DNA from: Bacteroidales bacterium
GTDB lineage: Bacteria > Bacteroidota > Bacteroidia > Bacteroidales > Tenuifilaceae
DNA length: 40,073 bases
Reading direction: 5' to 3'
Assembly (NCBI GenBank): GCA_025361485.1
Contig: JANYLA010000037.1
Location: 1-40,073 of the forward strand
Made by a program: the position numbers and the translations under genes. The notes under the pieces are model-generated. The model ran no database searches and was not told the DNA's origin. It worked only from the letters and a program-made list of their open reading frames with translations. Of the stretch, positions 1 to 7,130 are shown in pieces. The number at the start of each line of letters is the position of its first letter. Within the stretch, counting starts at the first letter, position 1.

Positions 1-83
1 CCAACCTTGTCCCTTTCTTGTTTATAATGATTACGACAGGCTTCTTCACTTCCGAAATGTGCTGTAAAACTGAATAGGTTCAT
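1..83 (-). CDS. IS1595-type transposase, N-terminal fragment running off the left edge
   Basis: An ATG at 81-83 on the minus strand opens a frame that stays open for 27 codons to the window edge, beginning MNLFSFTAHFGSEEACR. The pattern of a short hydrophobic start, a Phe, then S/T-E-E-x-C-R and a basic stretch matches what I recall of IS1595-family transposase N-termini, which lead into a zinc ribbon; that part would lie beyond the edge. The fragment is too short to judge intactness. No inverted terminal repeat could be picked out in 84-185, so the element boundary is unknown. The assignment is by pattern memory only. Confidence 0.55.
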   Translation of the reverse strand, partial: MNLFSFTAHFGSEEACRNHYKQERDKV

Positions 84-185
84 GCTTTTTTTATTCAAAG
101 GTAAGCAATTTTATGAATTATGATTGTTTGCGGATATACAAATAGATTTTAAAAGAATCTATTAATCTCCAATTAAGTGAGTTTT

Positions 186-1529
186 TTAAGGCTTTAAATT
201 ATAGCATATCAGCTGCTGCATATATCGAAGATAAAGTTTCCCGTTTGCCACCACTGGAACTGTCCATGCAAGATTTTTCACATCGCTAATTGCTGGTTTA
301 ATCTCACCTATTTTCTTGAAAGCAGCAGGCTCAGGTTTTACGATAAATATGTTCCCTTTTAAGTCCTGACAAATTAAATGACCATCAACGAAAGTAGTAG
401 TCCCCTGCCCTATTTCATCAGTACTCCACATCTCTTTACCTGTGGATAGCTCAAGGCATACAAATTTCCCAACATTCCTTGAACTTTCGCCTGAATAACC
501 ATAAATATAGCCATCAATAAGAATTGGATCTGAATGCTGAGCTTCCATCACATTATTCTTCCAAAGAACAGTGTAACCACTCTTAGTAACTTTAATTGCC
601 TCGCAACCCATCTTATAACCCGATGTATGAAATATTATATCATTAAATACAACTGGAGTTGTTGCATTTACAAAATATTCGGTTGGCCAAGGAACAGTCC
701 ATAACGCTTTACCGTCAGAAGGATTTAAACATGATAATCCAGTACCGTGATAAACCAGAAGTTTATTTTCGTTCTCAATATTCATGGTAATTGCAGCGGC
801 ATAGCCAACCTCACCTTCCTTCGATTTCCAAAGAACATCGCCAGTTAATTTATCATAAGCAATAACCAAGGCTTTGCCTCCACCCTGAACAATCACCATA
901 TTTTCGAATACAAGTGGTGTGGTAGAAAATCCCCATGATGGTTCAATGCCTCCCTCATCCTTTACATTTTTTCTCCATAATAGTTTACCATCTTCAAGGT
1001 TCCAACAAACAATATCGCCGCTACGACCGAATGTGTAAACCTTATCATCTTTAATAAAGGGAGTAGCACGAGAACCTGGACCGTGAGCTGTTTCAGCCTT
1101 AGCCATATATGAACCTAACCAAATTAGCTCACCAGTTTCTGAATTGATGCAAAAAACCAAATCATTATTCAAATCTCTCCCAGGTATAATTAACCTATTC
1201 CCTTGCACCACTGGTGCCGACCATGATGCCGTTGCCTTATCCTGACACAAATAATTTACCTGCCAAAGTTCATCAAGCCCCTTCGACCAATCAGTTTTTA
1301 TACCAACCGATGCACTTTTACCTTCGAAATTGGCGCCTCGCCAGTTAGGCCAATCTGCAAAGCCCTTTGTAATAGAGGGCATCGAAGCCATTTGAGCAGG
1401 TAAACCATCCTGTTTTCCGGTAAGAGGCTTATTCCCCATTACCATTTGATAAATTTGGTAGCCAAAATAGCCAGCAAATACTAATACGATTGCCAGTACA
1501 ATCAGAATTATCTTTAAATATTTTTTCAT
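186..1529 (-). CDS. Membrane-anchored PQQ-like beta-propeller protein (BamB-like fold)
   Basis: A 447-residue protein with one N-terminal membrane anchor (about residues 5-27) followed by a periplasmic beta-propeller. Successive blades carry the PQQ-repeat pattern of a Gly-rich turn and a Trp-containing strand, for example GELIWLG, GKLLWRK, GDVLWKS, GKALWTV and GKEMWST. The fold is shared by BamB of the outer-membrane assembly complex, by quinoprotein dehydrogenases and by many Bacteroidota proteins of unknown role. No PQQ-binding or catalytic residues are evident, so a structural or binding role is more likely than an enzyme. It lies 111 bases downstream of sucD on the same strand, with a hairpin repeat between them that could separate the transcripts. 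The ATG at 1529 places the anchor directly at the N-terminus. Confidence 0.75.
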   Translation of the reverse strand: MKKYLKIILIVLAIVLVFAGYFGYQIYQMVMGNKPLTGKQDGLPAQMASMPSITKGFADWPNWRGANFEGKSASVGIKTDWSKGLDELWQVNYLCQDKATASWSAPVVQGNRLIIPGRDLNNDLVFCINSETGELIWLGSYMAKAETAHGPGSRATPFIKDDKVYTFGRSGDIVCWNLEDGKLLWRKNVKDEGGIEPSWGFSTTPLVFENMVIVQGGGKALVIAYDKLTGDVLWKSKEGEVGYAAAITMNIENENKLLVYHGTGLSCLNPSDGKALWTVPWPTEYFVNATTPVVFNDIIFHTSGYKMGCEAIKVTKSGYTVLWKNNVMEAQHSDPILIDGYIYGYSGESSRNVGKFVCLELSTGKEMWSTDEIGQGTTTFVDGHLICQDLKGNIFIVKPEPAAFKKIGEIKPAISDVKNLAWTVPVVANGKLYLRYMQQLICYNLKP

Positions 1530-1562
1530 ATTATTCGTTTATTCAATTAAGTACTTTTCAAA

Positions 1563-1611
1563 AGGAAAATGGAATAATAGAATAGGTTATTCACAATTCT
1601 ATCATTCCATT
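1563..1611. repeat. Hairpin repeat, copy 1 (AGGAAAATGGAATA...ATCATTCCA)
   Basis: Bases 1568-1583 pair with 1596-1611 with one mismatch in 16, leaving a 12-base loop. The left end AGGAAAATGGAATA (1563-1576) recurs identically at 31757-31770, and the right side ATCATTCCA recurs there too. Both copies sit just downstream of a minus-strand gene (sucD here). It could act as a terminator or be a small dispersed repeat; the sequence alone does not decide. Confidence 0.6.
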
Positions 1612-1640
1612 AACCCAAAATGTCAACTTAAAATAAATTT

Positions 1641-2516
1641 TTATTTTTTTAAAACTCTCTTCATGGTTTCACCAATCATTGCAGGTGATTCAACAACGTG
1701 TAAACCGCACTCTTTCATTATTTTCATTTTTGCTGAAGCGGTATCATCATCACCCCCAATAATTGCTCCGGCATGCCCCATACGCCGACCTTTGGGTGCT
1801 GTTTGTCCTGCAATAAATCCAACAACAGGTTTTGTCCCATGTGCCTTAATCCATCGTGCCGCTTCGGTTTCCATGCTACCACCAATCTCACCAATCATAA
1901 CAATACCTTCAGTTTCAGAATCAGCCATAAGTAATTTAACAGCTTCTAAAGTAGTTGTGCCAATTATTGGATCACCACCAATACCTATACATGTTGATTG
2001 GCCTAACCCTTGTTTTGTAAGCTGATCTACAGCCTCGTAAGTTAGAGTTCCAGATCGCGATATTACTCCTATGCTTCCCTTTTTATGAATAAATCCTGGC
2101 ATTATTCCCACCTTGGCTTCACCGGGGCTAATAACACCGGGGCAATTCGGGCCAATCAGATGAACATCATGCAATTCTGATAATACATGCTTTACTTTAA
2201 CCATATCGGCAACAGGGATTCCCTCTGTAATGCAAATGATAACCTTTATACCACCAGTAGCAGCTTCAAGAATTGTATCCGCAGCATAAGCAGGTGGAAC
2301 AAAAATAACAGATACATTTGCTTTAACTTTTTTTACAGCTTCTTCAACTGTATTAAAAACTGGGAGACCTAAATGCGTTTGTCCACCTTTACCCGGAGTT
2401 ATTCCCCCAACAACATTTGTTCCGTATTCTATCATCTGGGTTGCATGGAATGTACCTTCGCTACCTGTAAACCCCTGAACGATAACCCTTGAATCCTTAT
2501 TTACTAGTACGCTCAT
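1641..2516 (-). CDS. sucD: Succinyl-CoA ligase (ADP-forming), alpha subunit
   Basis: A full-length 291-residue SucD. The enzyme interconverts succinyl-CoA and succinate with ADP/ATP or GDP/GTP in the TCA cycle. Visible are the CoA-binding Rossmann start ([14 protein letters not shown]), the SRSGTLTYE motif near residue 153, and the phosphohistidine region [10 protein letters not shown] with the active-site His at about 248. In many bacteria sucD follows sucC directly. Here the gene upstream is the divergently transcribed malic enzyme, so the beta subunit must be encoded elsewhere. The start at 2516 gives the usual N-terminus [16 protein letters not shown]. Confidence 0.96.
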   Translation of the reverse strand: MSVLVNKDSRVIVQGFTGSEGTFHATQMIEYGTNVVGGITPGKGGQTHLGLPVFNTVEEAVKKVKANVSVIFVPPAYAADTILEAATGGIKVIICITEGIPVADMVKVKHVLSELHDVHLIGPNCPGVISPGEAKVGIMPGFIHKKGSIGVISRSGTLTYEAVDQLTKQGLGQSTCIGIGGDPIIGTTTLEAVKLLMADSETEGIVMIGEIGGSMETEAARWIKAHGTKPVVGFIAGQTAPKGRRMGHAGAIIGGDDDTASAKMKIMKECGLHVVESPAMIGETMKRVLKK

Positions 2517-2671
2517 CGATTAGGCTTTTTTAGAAGTTATTACTGCAAAATTTTGCTCTAATATACGCAATTTGTTGTTTTAAAACACTTGTATTAATTA
2601 AGTCTAGGATTATTCTTTTCGTATATTGCCTCTAATTAATAAAGAAAGTCAATCACTTTATCTATCACGCT

Positions 2672-4132
2672 ATGAGCAGAATCAATATCAAACTTGAAAA
2701 CCTTGGAACAATTTTTCCACCGAACTGGAACGAAGAGCAGAAAGCCAAAGGCAAAACAATTTTTTTAAAACGTCTTTCTGAAAAGGCTCATAAGTTCTAT
2801 GGTGGTAAAACCCAAGTTGCACCAAAAGTCCCAGTACCAGGATTCAATTGGTTTAACGTATGGTACACACCTGGAGTATCAAAGGTCTCTACAAATATTA
2901 GAGAAAACAATGATGCTTCATTCGAACTGTCTAACAGAGGAAACCTTGTTGCTGTTGTTAGCGACTCTACACGTGTTCTTGGCGATGGCGATTGTTCACC
3001 AGCAGGTGGATTGGGTGTTATGGAGGGAAAAGCCTTCCTCATGAAATACCTTGGTGGTGTTGATGCTGTTGCGCTTTGCATCGATAGCCGTGATAACGGA
3101 TGCCATAACGATCCGCAAAAGATTATCGATTTTGTTAAAATGTGTCAGTACAGCTTTGGAGCGATCAACCTTGAGGATATCTCACAACCAAATTGCTTTA
3201 AAGTGCTTGATGTGCTTCGTGAAGAGTGCAGCATTCCTGTTTGGCATGATGATGCTCAAGGAACTGCTTGCGTAACCCTAGCAGGGCTTCTAAACGCTTT
3301 AAAACTTGTTGATAAGAAGTTAAGCGATGTAAGAATAGTACTTTACGGTGCAGGAGCATCAAATACTACAATTGCGCGACTTATTATTGCTGATGGTGGC
3401 GATCCTAAAAAGATGGTTCTATTTGACACTAAAGGTGGTCTTCATAAAAAAAGAGCAGATATTAAAGCTGACGAGCGCTTTTATAGGAAATGGGAGCTTT
3501 GCGAAAGCACAAACCCACATTGTATTACAACCATGGAGGAGGCAATGAAGGGAGCTGATGTTCTAATATCACTATCAACCCCTGGACCTGATACCATTAA
3601 GAAAGATTGGGTTAAGCTGATGAATCCAAAAGCAATCGTATTCGCTTGCGCTAACCCTGTTCCTGAGATTTACCCTTACGCTGCAAAAGAAGCTGGTGCA
3701 TACATTGTGGCTACTGGTCGTGGCGATTTCCCAAATCAGGTTAACAACTCAATTGGTTTCCCAGGTATTCTTAAAGGTGCTTTAATCGTTCGCGCATCTA
3801 AGATTACCGATAATATGGCCATTGCAGCAGCCCACTCATTGGCAAATTTTGCCGAAAAGCGTGGAATCAACCCCGATAACATCGTTCCTAAAATGGATGA
3901 GCCAGATGTATTCTCTGTTGAAGCTGCAGATGTTGCCATGCAAGCTATTAAGGATGGTGTAGCTCGTAAGCCTTATACTTGGGATGAGGTTTATCAAATT
4001 GCAAAAAAGGATATCGATTACTCAAGATCAATGGCTGCCCTTCTGAGTAAAGAAGGTTTTGTAGCGGATCCTCCAGTCGAAATGCTTGACGAAGCATTAG
4101 AATACACAGTTAAATTTATTGAAGGAAAGTAA
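2672..4132 (+). CDS. NAD(P)-dependent malic enzyme (oxaloacetate-decarboxylating)
   Basis: A 486-residue malic enzyme that oxidatively decarboxylates malate to pyruvate. The N-terminal malic domain contains the catalytic Tyr in NVWYTPGVS (about residue 65), metal ligands in NLEDISQPN (Glu168/Asp169) and the WHDDAQGTA motif (Asp193/Asp194). The NAD(P)-binding domain has GAGASNTTIA at about 226, followed by ACANPVPEI and the GRGDFPNQVNN segment. Many bacterial MaeB proteins carry a fused C-terminal phosphotransacetylase domain; this one ends without it. Cofactor preference (NAD or NADP) cannot be settled by eye. It is divergent from sucD and followed by a strong terminator. C4-acid to pyruvate conversion fits with the carboxyltransferase gene at 26238. 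Confidence 0.93.
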   Translation: MSRINIKLENLGTIFPPNWNEEQKAKGKTIFLKRLSEKAHKFYGGKTQVAPKVPVPGFNWFNVWYTPGVSKVSTNIRENNDASFELSNRGNLVAVVSDSTRVLGDGDCSPAGGLGVMEGKAFLMKYLGGVDAVALCIDSRDNGCHNDPQKIIDFVKMCQYSFGAINLEDISQPNCFKVLDVLREECSIPVWHDDAQGTACVTLAGLLNALKLVDKKLSDVRIVLYGAGASNTTIARLIIADGGDPKKMVLFDTKGGLHKKRADIKADERFYRKWELCESTNPHCITTMEEAMKGADVLISLSTPGPDTIKKDWVKLMNPKAIVFACANPVPEIYPYAAKEAGAYIVATGRGDFPNQVNNSIGFPGILKGALIVRASKITDNMAIAAAHSLANFAEKRGINPDNIVPKMDEPDVFSVEAADVAMQAIKDGVARKPYTWDEVYQIAKKDIDYSRSMAALLSKEGFVADPPVEMLDEALEYTVKFIEGK

Positions 4133-4153
4133 AACCAATTAATATTACATTTA

Positions 4154-4184
4154 GAAACCCGGTTCATTTCCGGGTTTCTTTTTT
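4154..4184 (+). terminator. Rho-independent terminator of the malic enzyme gene
   Basis: A perfect 9-bp stem, GAAACCCGG (4154-4162) pairing with CCGGGTTTC (4170-4178), with a 7-base loop, is followed by a run of six T. It lies 21 bases after the malic enzyme stop codon. Confidence 0.9.
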
Positions 4185-4248
4185 AGTACCCGCAATAAAA
4201 CCAAATCTTTACTGATTTGTTAAAACAAATTGGAATCAACTTTTTTAT

Positions 4249-4256
4249 TAGCTTTG
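4249..4256 (+). promoter_or_regulatory. Bacteroidota -7 element upstream of mnmE (TAGCTTTG)
   Basis: A perfect match to TAnnTTTG lies 16 bases upstream of the mnmE ATG, which implies a very short leader. No TTTG sits at the ideal 19-21 base spacing, so the -33 element is weak or absent. Confidence 0.5.
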
Positions 4257-4272
4257 CACAAATGTTTTTACG

Positions 4273-5679
4273 ATGATTGTTGATGATTTAACCATTACCG
4301 CCATTGCCACTGCGCCCGGAATGGGTGCTATTGCCGTTATTCGCCTAAGCGGAAAGGATGCAATTACTATTTGCGATAAGGTTTTTAAATCAACAAAAGG
4401 AAAAAAACAGCTATCGGAGCAAAAACCAAATACCATTCATCATGGAACTATTCTAGATGAAAATAGACCTGTTGACGAAGTTCTGGTAAGCCTTTTTAAA
4501 GCACCTCGCTCCTACACTGGCGAAGATATTGTAGAAATATCGTGTCATGGATCCCAAATCGTTCAGCAGCAAATATTAGAACTACTTGTTAGGAGTGGTG
4601 CAAGGTTGGCTCAACCCGGTGAGTTTACACTTCGTGCCTTCTTAAATGGAAAAATTGACCTTTCGCAAGCCGAGGCCATTGCCGATTTAATATCATCTTC
4701 GAGCGAAGCAGCACGTCGCGTTGCGCTACAGCAGATGCGTGGAGGTTTCTCCAATAAATTAAAGGAACTCCGCGAACAGCTATTGACCTTCATAGCCTTA
4801 ATTGAACTTGAACTCGATTTCAGCGAGGAGGACGTGGAATTTGCCGATCGTAAACAGCTTGTAGGCCTTATAAACGAGATTCTTTCTGTTATCGAGAAGA
4901 TGATCAAATCATTCCAGCTTGGAAATGTAATAAAACAAGGTATTCCTGTAACCATAGCCGGTAAACCAAATGTTGGAAAATCAACCTTGCTAAATCGATT
5001 ATTAAATGAGGAGCGTGCAATTGTATCGGAGATTGCGGGCACAACCCGAGATACCATTGAGGATACGATTAACCTTGGTGGAATTTCATTTAGGTTTATC
5101 GATACAGCGGGATTACGTCATACTAGCGATACCATCGAATCGATTGGTGTTGAGCGTGCTTACGCAAAAATATCACAAGCAAAGGTTATTCTACTTATTG
5201 TTGATGCGCAAATAGGTTATGAGGAGATAATACAGTCTGTTGAAGAGATAAACAAGAACATCACCAGCGATCAAACATTAATTGTACTTGTAAATAAGGA
5301 GGATAAGGCTGATAAGGAACATATAAATAAGATACTTACTAAGTTAAAAGAAAGCTATCCGAATATTTACTCACTTCCAATATCTGCGAAAGCAGGACAT
5401 AATATAGACCTCCTCACCAATTACCTAATTAATATTGGTTTACATGGACAACCCGAAACCGATGAGGTAATCGTAACCAATGTACGCCATTACGAATCGT
5501 TGATTAGAACAAAGGAAAACCTCGATGAAGCCCTTGCAGGTTTAAATAACAACCTATCAAGCGATTTACTAGCTATCGATATTAGGCAAGCCATTCACTA
5601 TATCGGCGAGATAACAGGCGATATTACAACCGACGATATTCTAGGGCATATCTTTTCAAAGTTCTGCATCGGAAAGTAA
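4273..5679 (+). CDS. mnmE: tRNA uridine-34 5-carboxymethylaminomethyl modification GTPase MnmE
   Basis: A full-length 468-residue MnmE (TrmE). With MnmG it modifies U34 of tRNAs that read two-codon boxes. The N-terminal formyl-THF-binding domain (about 1-120) is followed by a helical domain holding an inserted GTPase domain. The G1 motif GKPNVGKST is at about 230-238, then G2 in IAGTTRDT, G3 DTAG at about 277, and G4 NKED. The protein ends in FCIGK, the C-terminal motif whose Cys is required for tRNA modification in the family. The gene stands alone, with its own promoter-like element close upstream. Confidence 0.97.
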   Translation: MIVDDLTITAIATAPGMGAIAVIRLSGKDAITICDKVFKSTKGKKQLSEQKPNTIHHGTILDENRPVDEVLVSLFKAPRSYTGEDIVEISCHGSQIVQQQILELLVRSGARLAQPGEFTLRAFLNGKIDLSQAEAIADLISSSSEAARRVALQQMRGGFSNKLKELREQLLTFIALIELELDFSEEDVEFADRKQLVGLINEILSVIEKMIKSFQLGNVIKQGIPVTIAGKPNVGKSTLLNRLLNEERAIVSEIAGTTRDTIEDTINLGGISFRFIDTAGLRHTSDTIESIGVERAYAKISQAKVILLIVDAQIGYEEIIQSVEEINKNITSDQTLIVLVNKEDKADKEHINKILTKLKESYPNIYSLPISAKAGHNIDLLTNYLINIGLHGQPETDEVIVTNVRHYESLIRTKENLDEALAGLNNNLSSDLLAIDIRQAIHYIGEITGDITTDDILGHIFSKFCIGK

Positions 5680-5718
5680 ATTAATAAAAGTTTTAGATAA
5701 GAAGTATTGGCATAATAC

Positions 5719-5750
5719 TTGGTATAACATCTATTGATTTAATAACTTTA
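5719..5750 (+). promoter_or_regulatory. Bacteroidota promoter upstream of the 5782 gene
   Basis: A TTG at 5719-5721 and TAACTTTA at 5743-5750 are separated by 21 bases. This resembles the TTTG / TAnnTTTG promoter with one mismatch in the final base of the -7 box. It lies 31 bases before the ATG. Confidence 0.5.
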
Positions 5751-5781
5751 CTTAACGTATTCACTAACTTAAATCCACACT

Positions 5782-6270
5782 ATGAAAAGATTTATTTCAA
5801 TAATAGGAATTCTTGCTATTGCAGGAATAACCAATTTCTTGTTAGCACAAAATACTAATAATTACTCCGGAAAAGTGAATTATAAAGGTACTGAGTATTC
5901 CTACGAAACTTCGTGTGCTGGTATTAATCCTATGGCCACTACTACCATTGAGACCTACGGATTGACAATTTACAGGATGAATAAAGACAAAAAGAAGTTG
6001 GTTCTTAAAACCCATTGTACCGCTTTAGAGGTTCGTAGGAACGATAGCTCGATCAAGCAGAATCTCGATATAATAATATTTACAACGATGGTAAGTAATG
6101 GGCGACTTTCCCCTGACCTAATAGGCACTTCGAAAAAGTTGAAGCTTGAATTTCATCTCGATAATTTTACTCTTATCCCACAGTACAACCTTGATGCAAA
6201 GATGGGTTGTGCAAATTTTGACGAGGGTATTAAGAATGTAGTTTATTTTATTTTGAAAGAGATTAAGTAG
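5782..6270 (+). CDS. Secreted protein of unknown function, 162 residues
   Basis: I do not recognise this protein. It begins with a clear signal peptide (about residues 1-22, ending LLAQ), so the mature part is probably periplasmic. The mature domain is about 140 residues with alternating hydrophobic and polar residues that suggest a beta-rich fold. It has three Cys, in TSCAG, THCTA and MGCAN; one pair could form a disulphide. It has no lipobox and no T9SS-type C-terminal signal. It stands as a single-gene unit with a promoter-like element upstream and a perfect-stem terminator directly after it, which supports its being a real expressed gene. Confidence 0.75.
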   Translation: MKRFISIIGILAIAGITNFLLAQNTNNYSGKVNYKGTEYSYETSCAGINPMATTTIETYGLTIYRMNKDKKKLVLKTHCTALEVRRNDSSIKQNLDIIIFTTMVSNGRLSPDLIGTSKKLKLEFHLDNFTLIPQYNLDAKMGCANFDEGIKNVVYFILKEIK

Positions 6271-6294
6271 TCAAATGTCTTTCTTCTTACCTAG

Positions 6295-6325
6295 AATCCG
6301 AAGTCTCTTGACTTCGGATTTTTTC
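6295..6325 (+). terminator. Terminator of the 5782 gene
   Basis: A perfect 11-bp stem, AATCCGAAGTC (6295-6305) and GACTTCGGATT (6310-6320), with a TCTT loop, runs into a T-tract. It is 24 bases after the stop codon. Confidence 0.92.
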
Positions 6326-6329
6326 ATAT

Positions 6330-6356
6330 AAAAAAAGTCCCGCAAACAGCGGGACT
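6330..6356 (-). terminator. Terminator of the cold-shock gene
   Basis: On the minus strand a perfect 8-bp stem (AGTCCCGC with GCGGGACT, 5-base loop) is followed by a T-run, seen as the A-run just left of the stem on the plus strand. With the preceding hairpin it forms a back-to-back pair between convergent genes. Confidence 0.9.
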
Positions 6357-6386
6357 CAAGATTTTAAACGTTTTATGTTATTTAGA

Positions 6387-6578
6387 CTATGCTAGTTTAA
6401 CATTTACCGCATTTAATCCTTTTTTACCTTCTTCTAAATCAAAAGTAACTTCATCATTCTCTCTGATGCTGTCTTTCAAGCCAGTTGAATGTACAAAATA
6501 CTCTTTAGATGAGTTTGCGTCTTTAATAAATCCGAATCCTTTCGAATCATTAAAAAATTTTACTGTTCCGTTGTTCAT
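6387..6578 (-). CDS. Cold-shock domain protein (CspA family)
   Basis: A 63-residue single cold-shock domain, an OB-fold that binds single-stranded RNA and DNA and acts as an RNA chaperone. RNP1 is present as KGFGFI (about 13-18) and RNP2 as YFVHST (about 27-32), following NGTVKFFN at the N-terminus. The acidic tail and the final KGLNAVNVKLA are typical of short Bacteroidota Csp proteins. A -7-like TATATTGC lies about 23 bases upstream, which would give a short leader rather than the long thermosensing leader of E. coli cspA. A clean terminator follows. Confidence 0.95.
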   Translation of the reverse strand: MNNGTVKFFNDSKGFGFIKDANSSKEYFVHSTGLKDSIRENDEVTFDLEEGKKGLNAVNVKLA

Positions 6579-6683
6579 TTTATGAATTTAAATTATGGGT
6601 GCAATATAGGCTTTATTATTGATATAAACGATTAAATACTTAATTAATTGATTTATTTTAAGTTATTATTCAAAATCAACATG

Positions 6684-6711
6684 AATTAACCGTTAATTGG
6701 AACTACCTTTA
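6684..6711 (+). promoter_or_regulatory. 15-bp palindrome next to a -7-like box, upstream of the 52-residue gene
   Basis: AATTAAC and GTTAATT (6684-6698) form a perfect 7-bp inverted repeat around one central base. TACCTTTA, a one-mismatch -7 box, begins 6 bases further on at 6704. The palindrome would lie between -33 and -7, where an operator could sit. Palindromes in such AT-rich sequence also arise by chance. Confidence 0.3.
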
Positions 6712-6747
6712 TAGTTAATTAATTCATTAATTGTAAGGAAGCTATTT

Positions 6748-6906
6748 ATGTACGAAAAGAAACCGAATATTGTTAAGACCCCTGATTTAGCTAAGATGCA
6801 AGCAGTTGTGATTAACTTAAGAACTATAATTTATATTGCTGCTGGAGCTGATCCTGAAGAGGCTAGAAAACGCTACATGTCTCGATTTGGATGTAAAAAA
6901 GAATAG
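6748..6906 (+). CDS. Small conserved-looking protein, 52 residues
   Basis: A 52-codon frame starts at ATG 6748 after a good ribosome-binding site (AAGGAAG, 8 bases upstream). The product has a polar start (MYEKKPNIVKTPDL), a short hydrophobic stretch (INLRTIIYIAAG) and a charged helical tail (DPEEARKRYMSRFGCKKE). I recall similar short proteins with a T-x-I-Y-I-A-x-G-A-D-P-E-x-A-R core in other Bacteroidales but cannot name a family or function. It is cytoplasmic by appearance. It lies divergent from the cold-shock gene and is not followed by an obvious terminator. Confidence 0.55.
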   Translation: MYEKKPNIVKTPDLAKMQAVVINLRTIIYIAAGADPEEARKRYMSRFGCKKE

Positions 6907-7130
6907 CGTTTTCTATTTACAGGAGAAGAGGAGTAATAATTTATTTGATCATTCTTTGGAATAAGTCCCAACTAAGATTCTTTCTCACGAAATTGCTTTA
7001 GAAACTACTTCGGAATCGCTAAATTCATATTGACTATACCTCTTTTCCTTTTTTTGTTGCGGACACTTCACCATTATAATCGTATACATTAAGCAAAAGG
7101 AATATTATCTTTTACTACTTCTTGCTACCA

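Noticed and set aside
2187-2372. Plus-strand open frame opposite sucD
   Set aside because: It has no homology I recognise and lies fully inside a well-conserved gene on the other strand.
7034-7099. A short open stretch LLLNVYDYNGEVSATKK downstream of the giant protein, in another frame
   Set aside because: It looks a little like the tail of a T9SS sorting domain, but 21 codons with no start are too few to claim a remnant.
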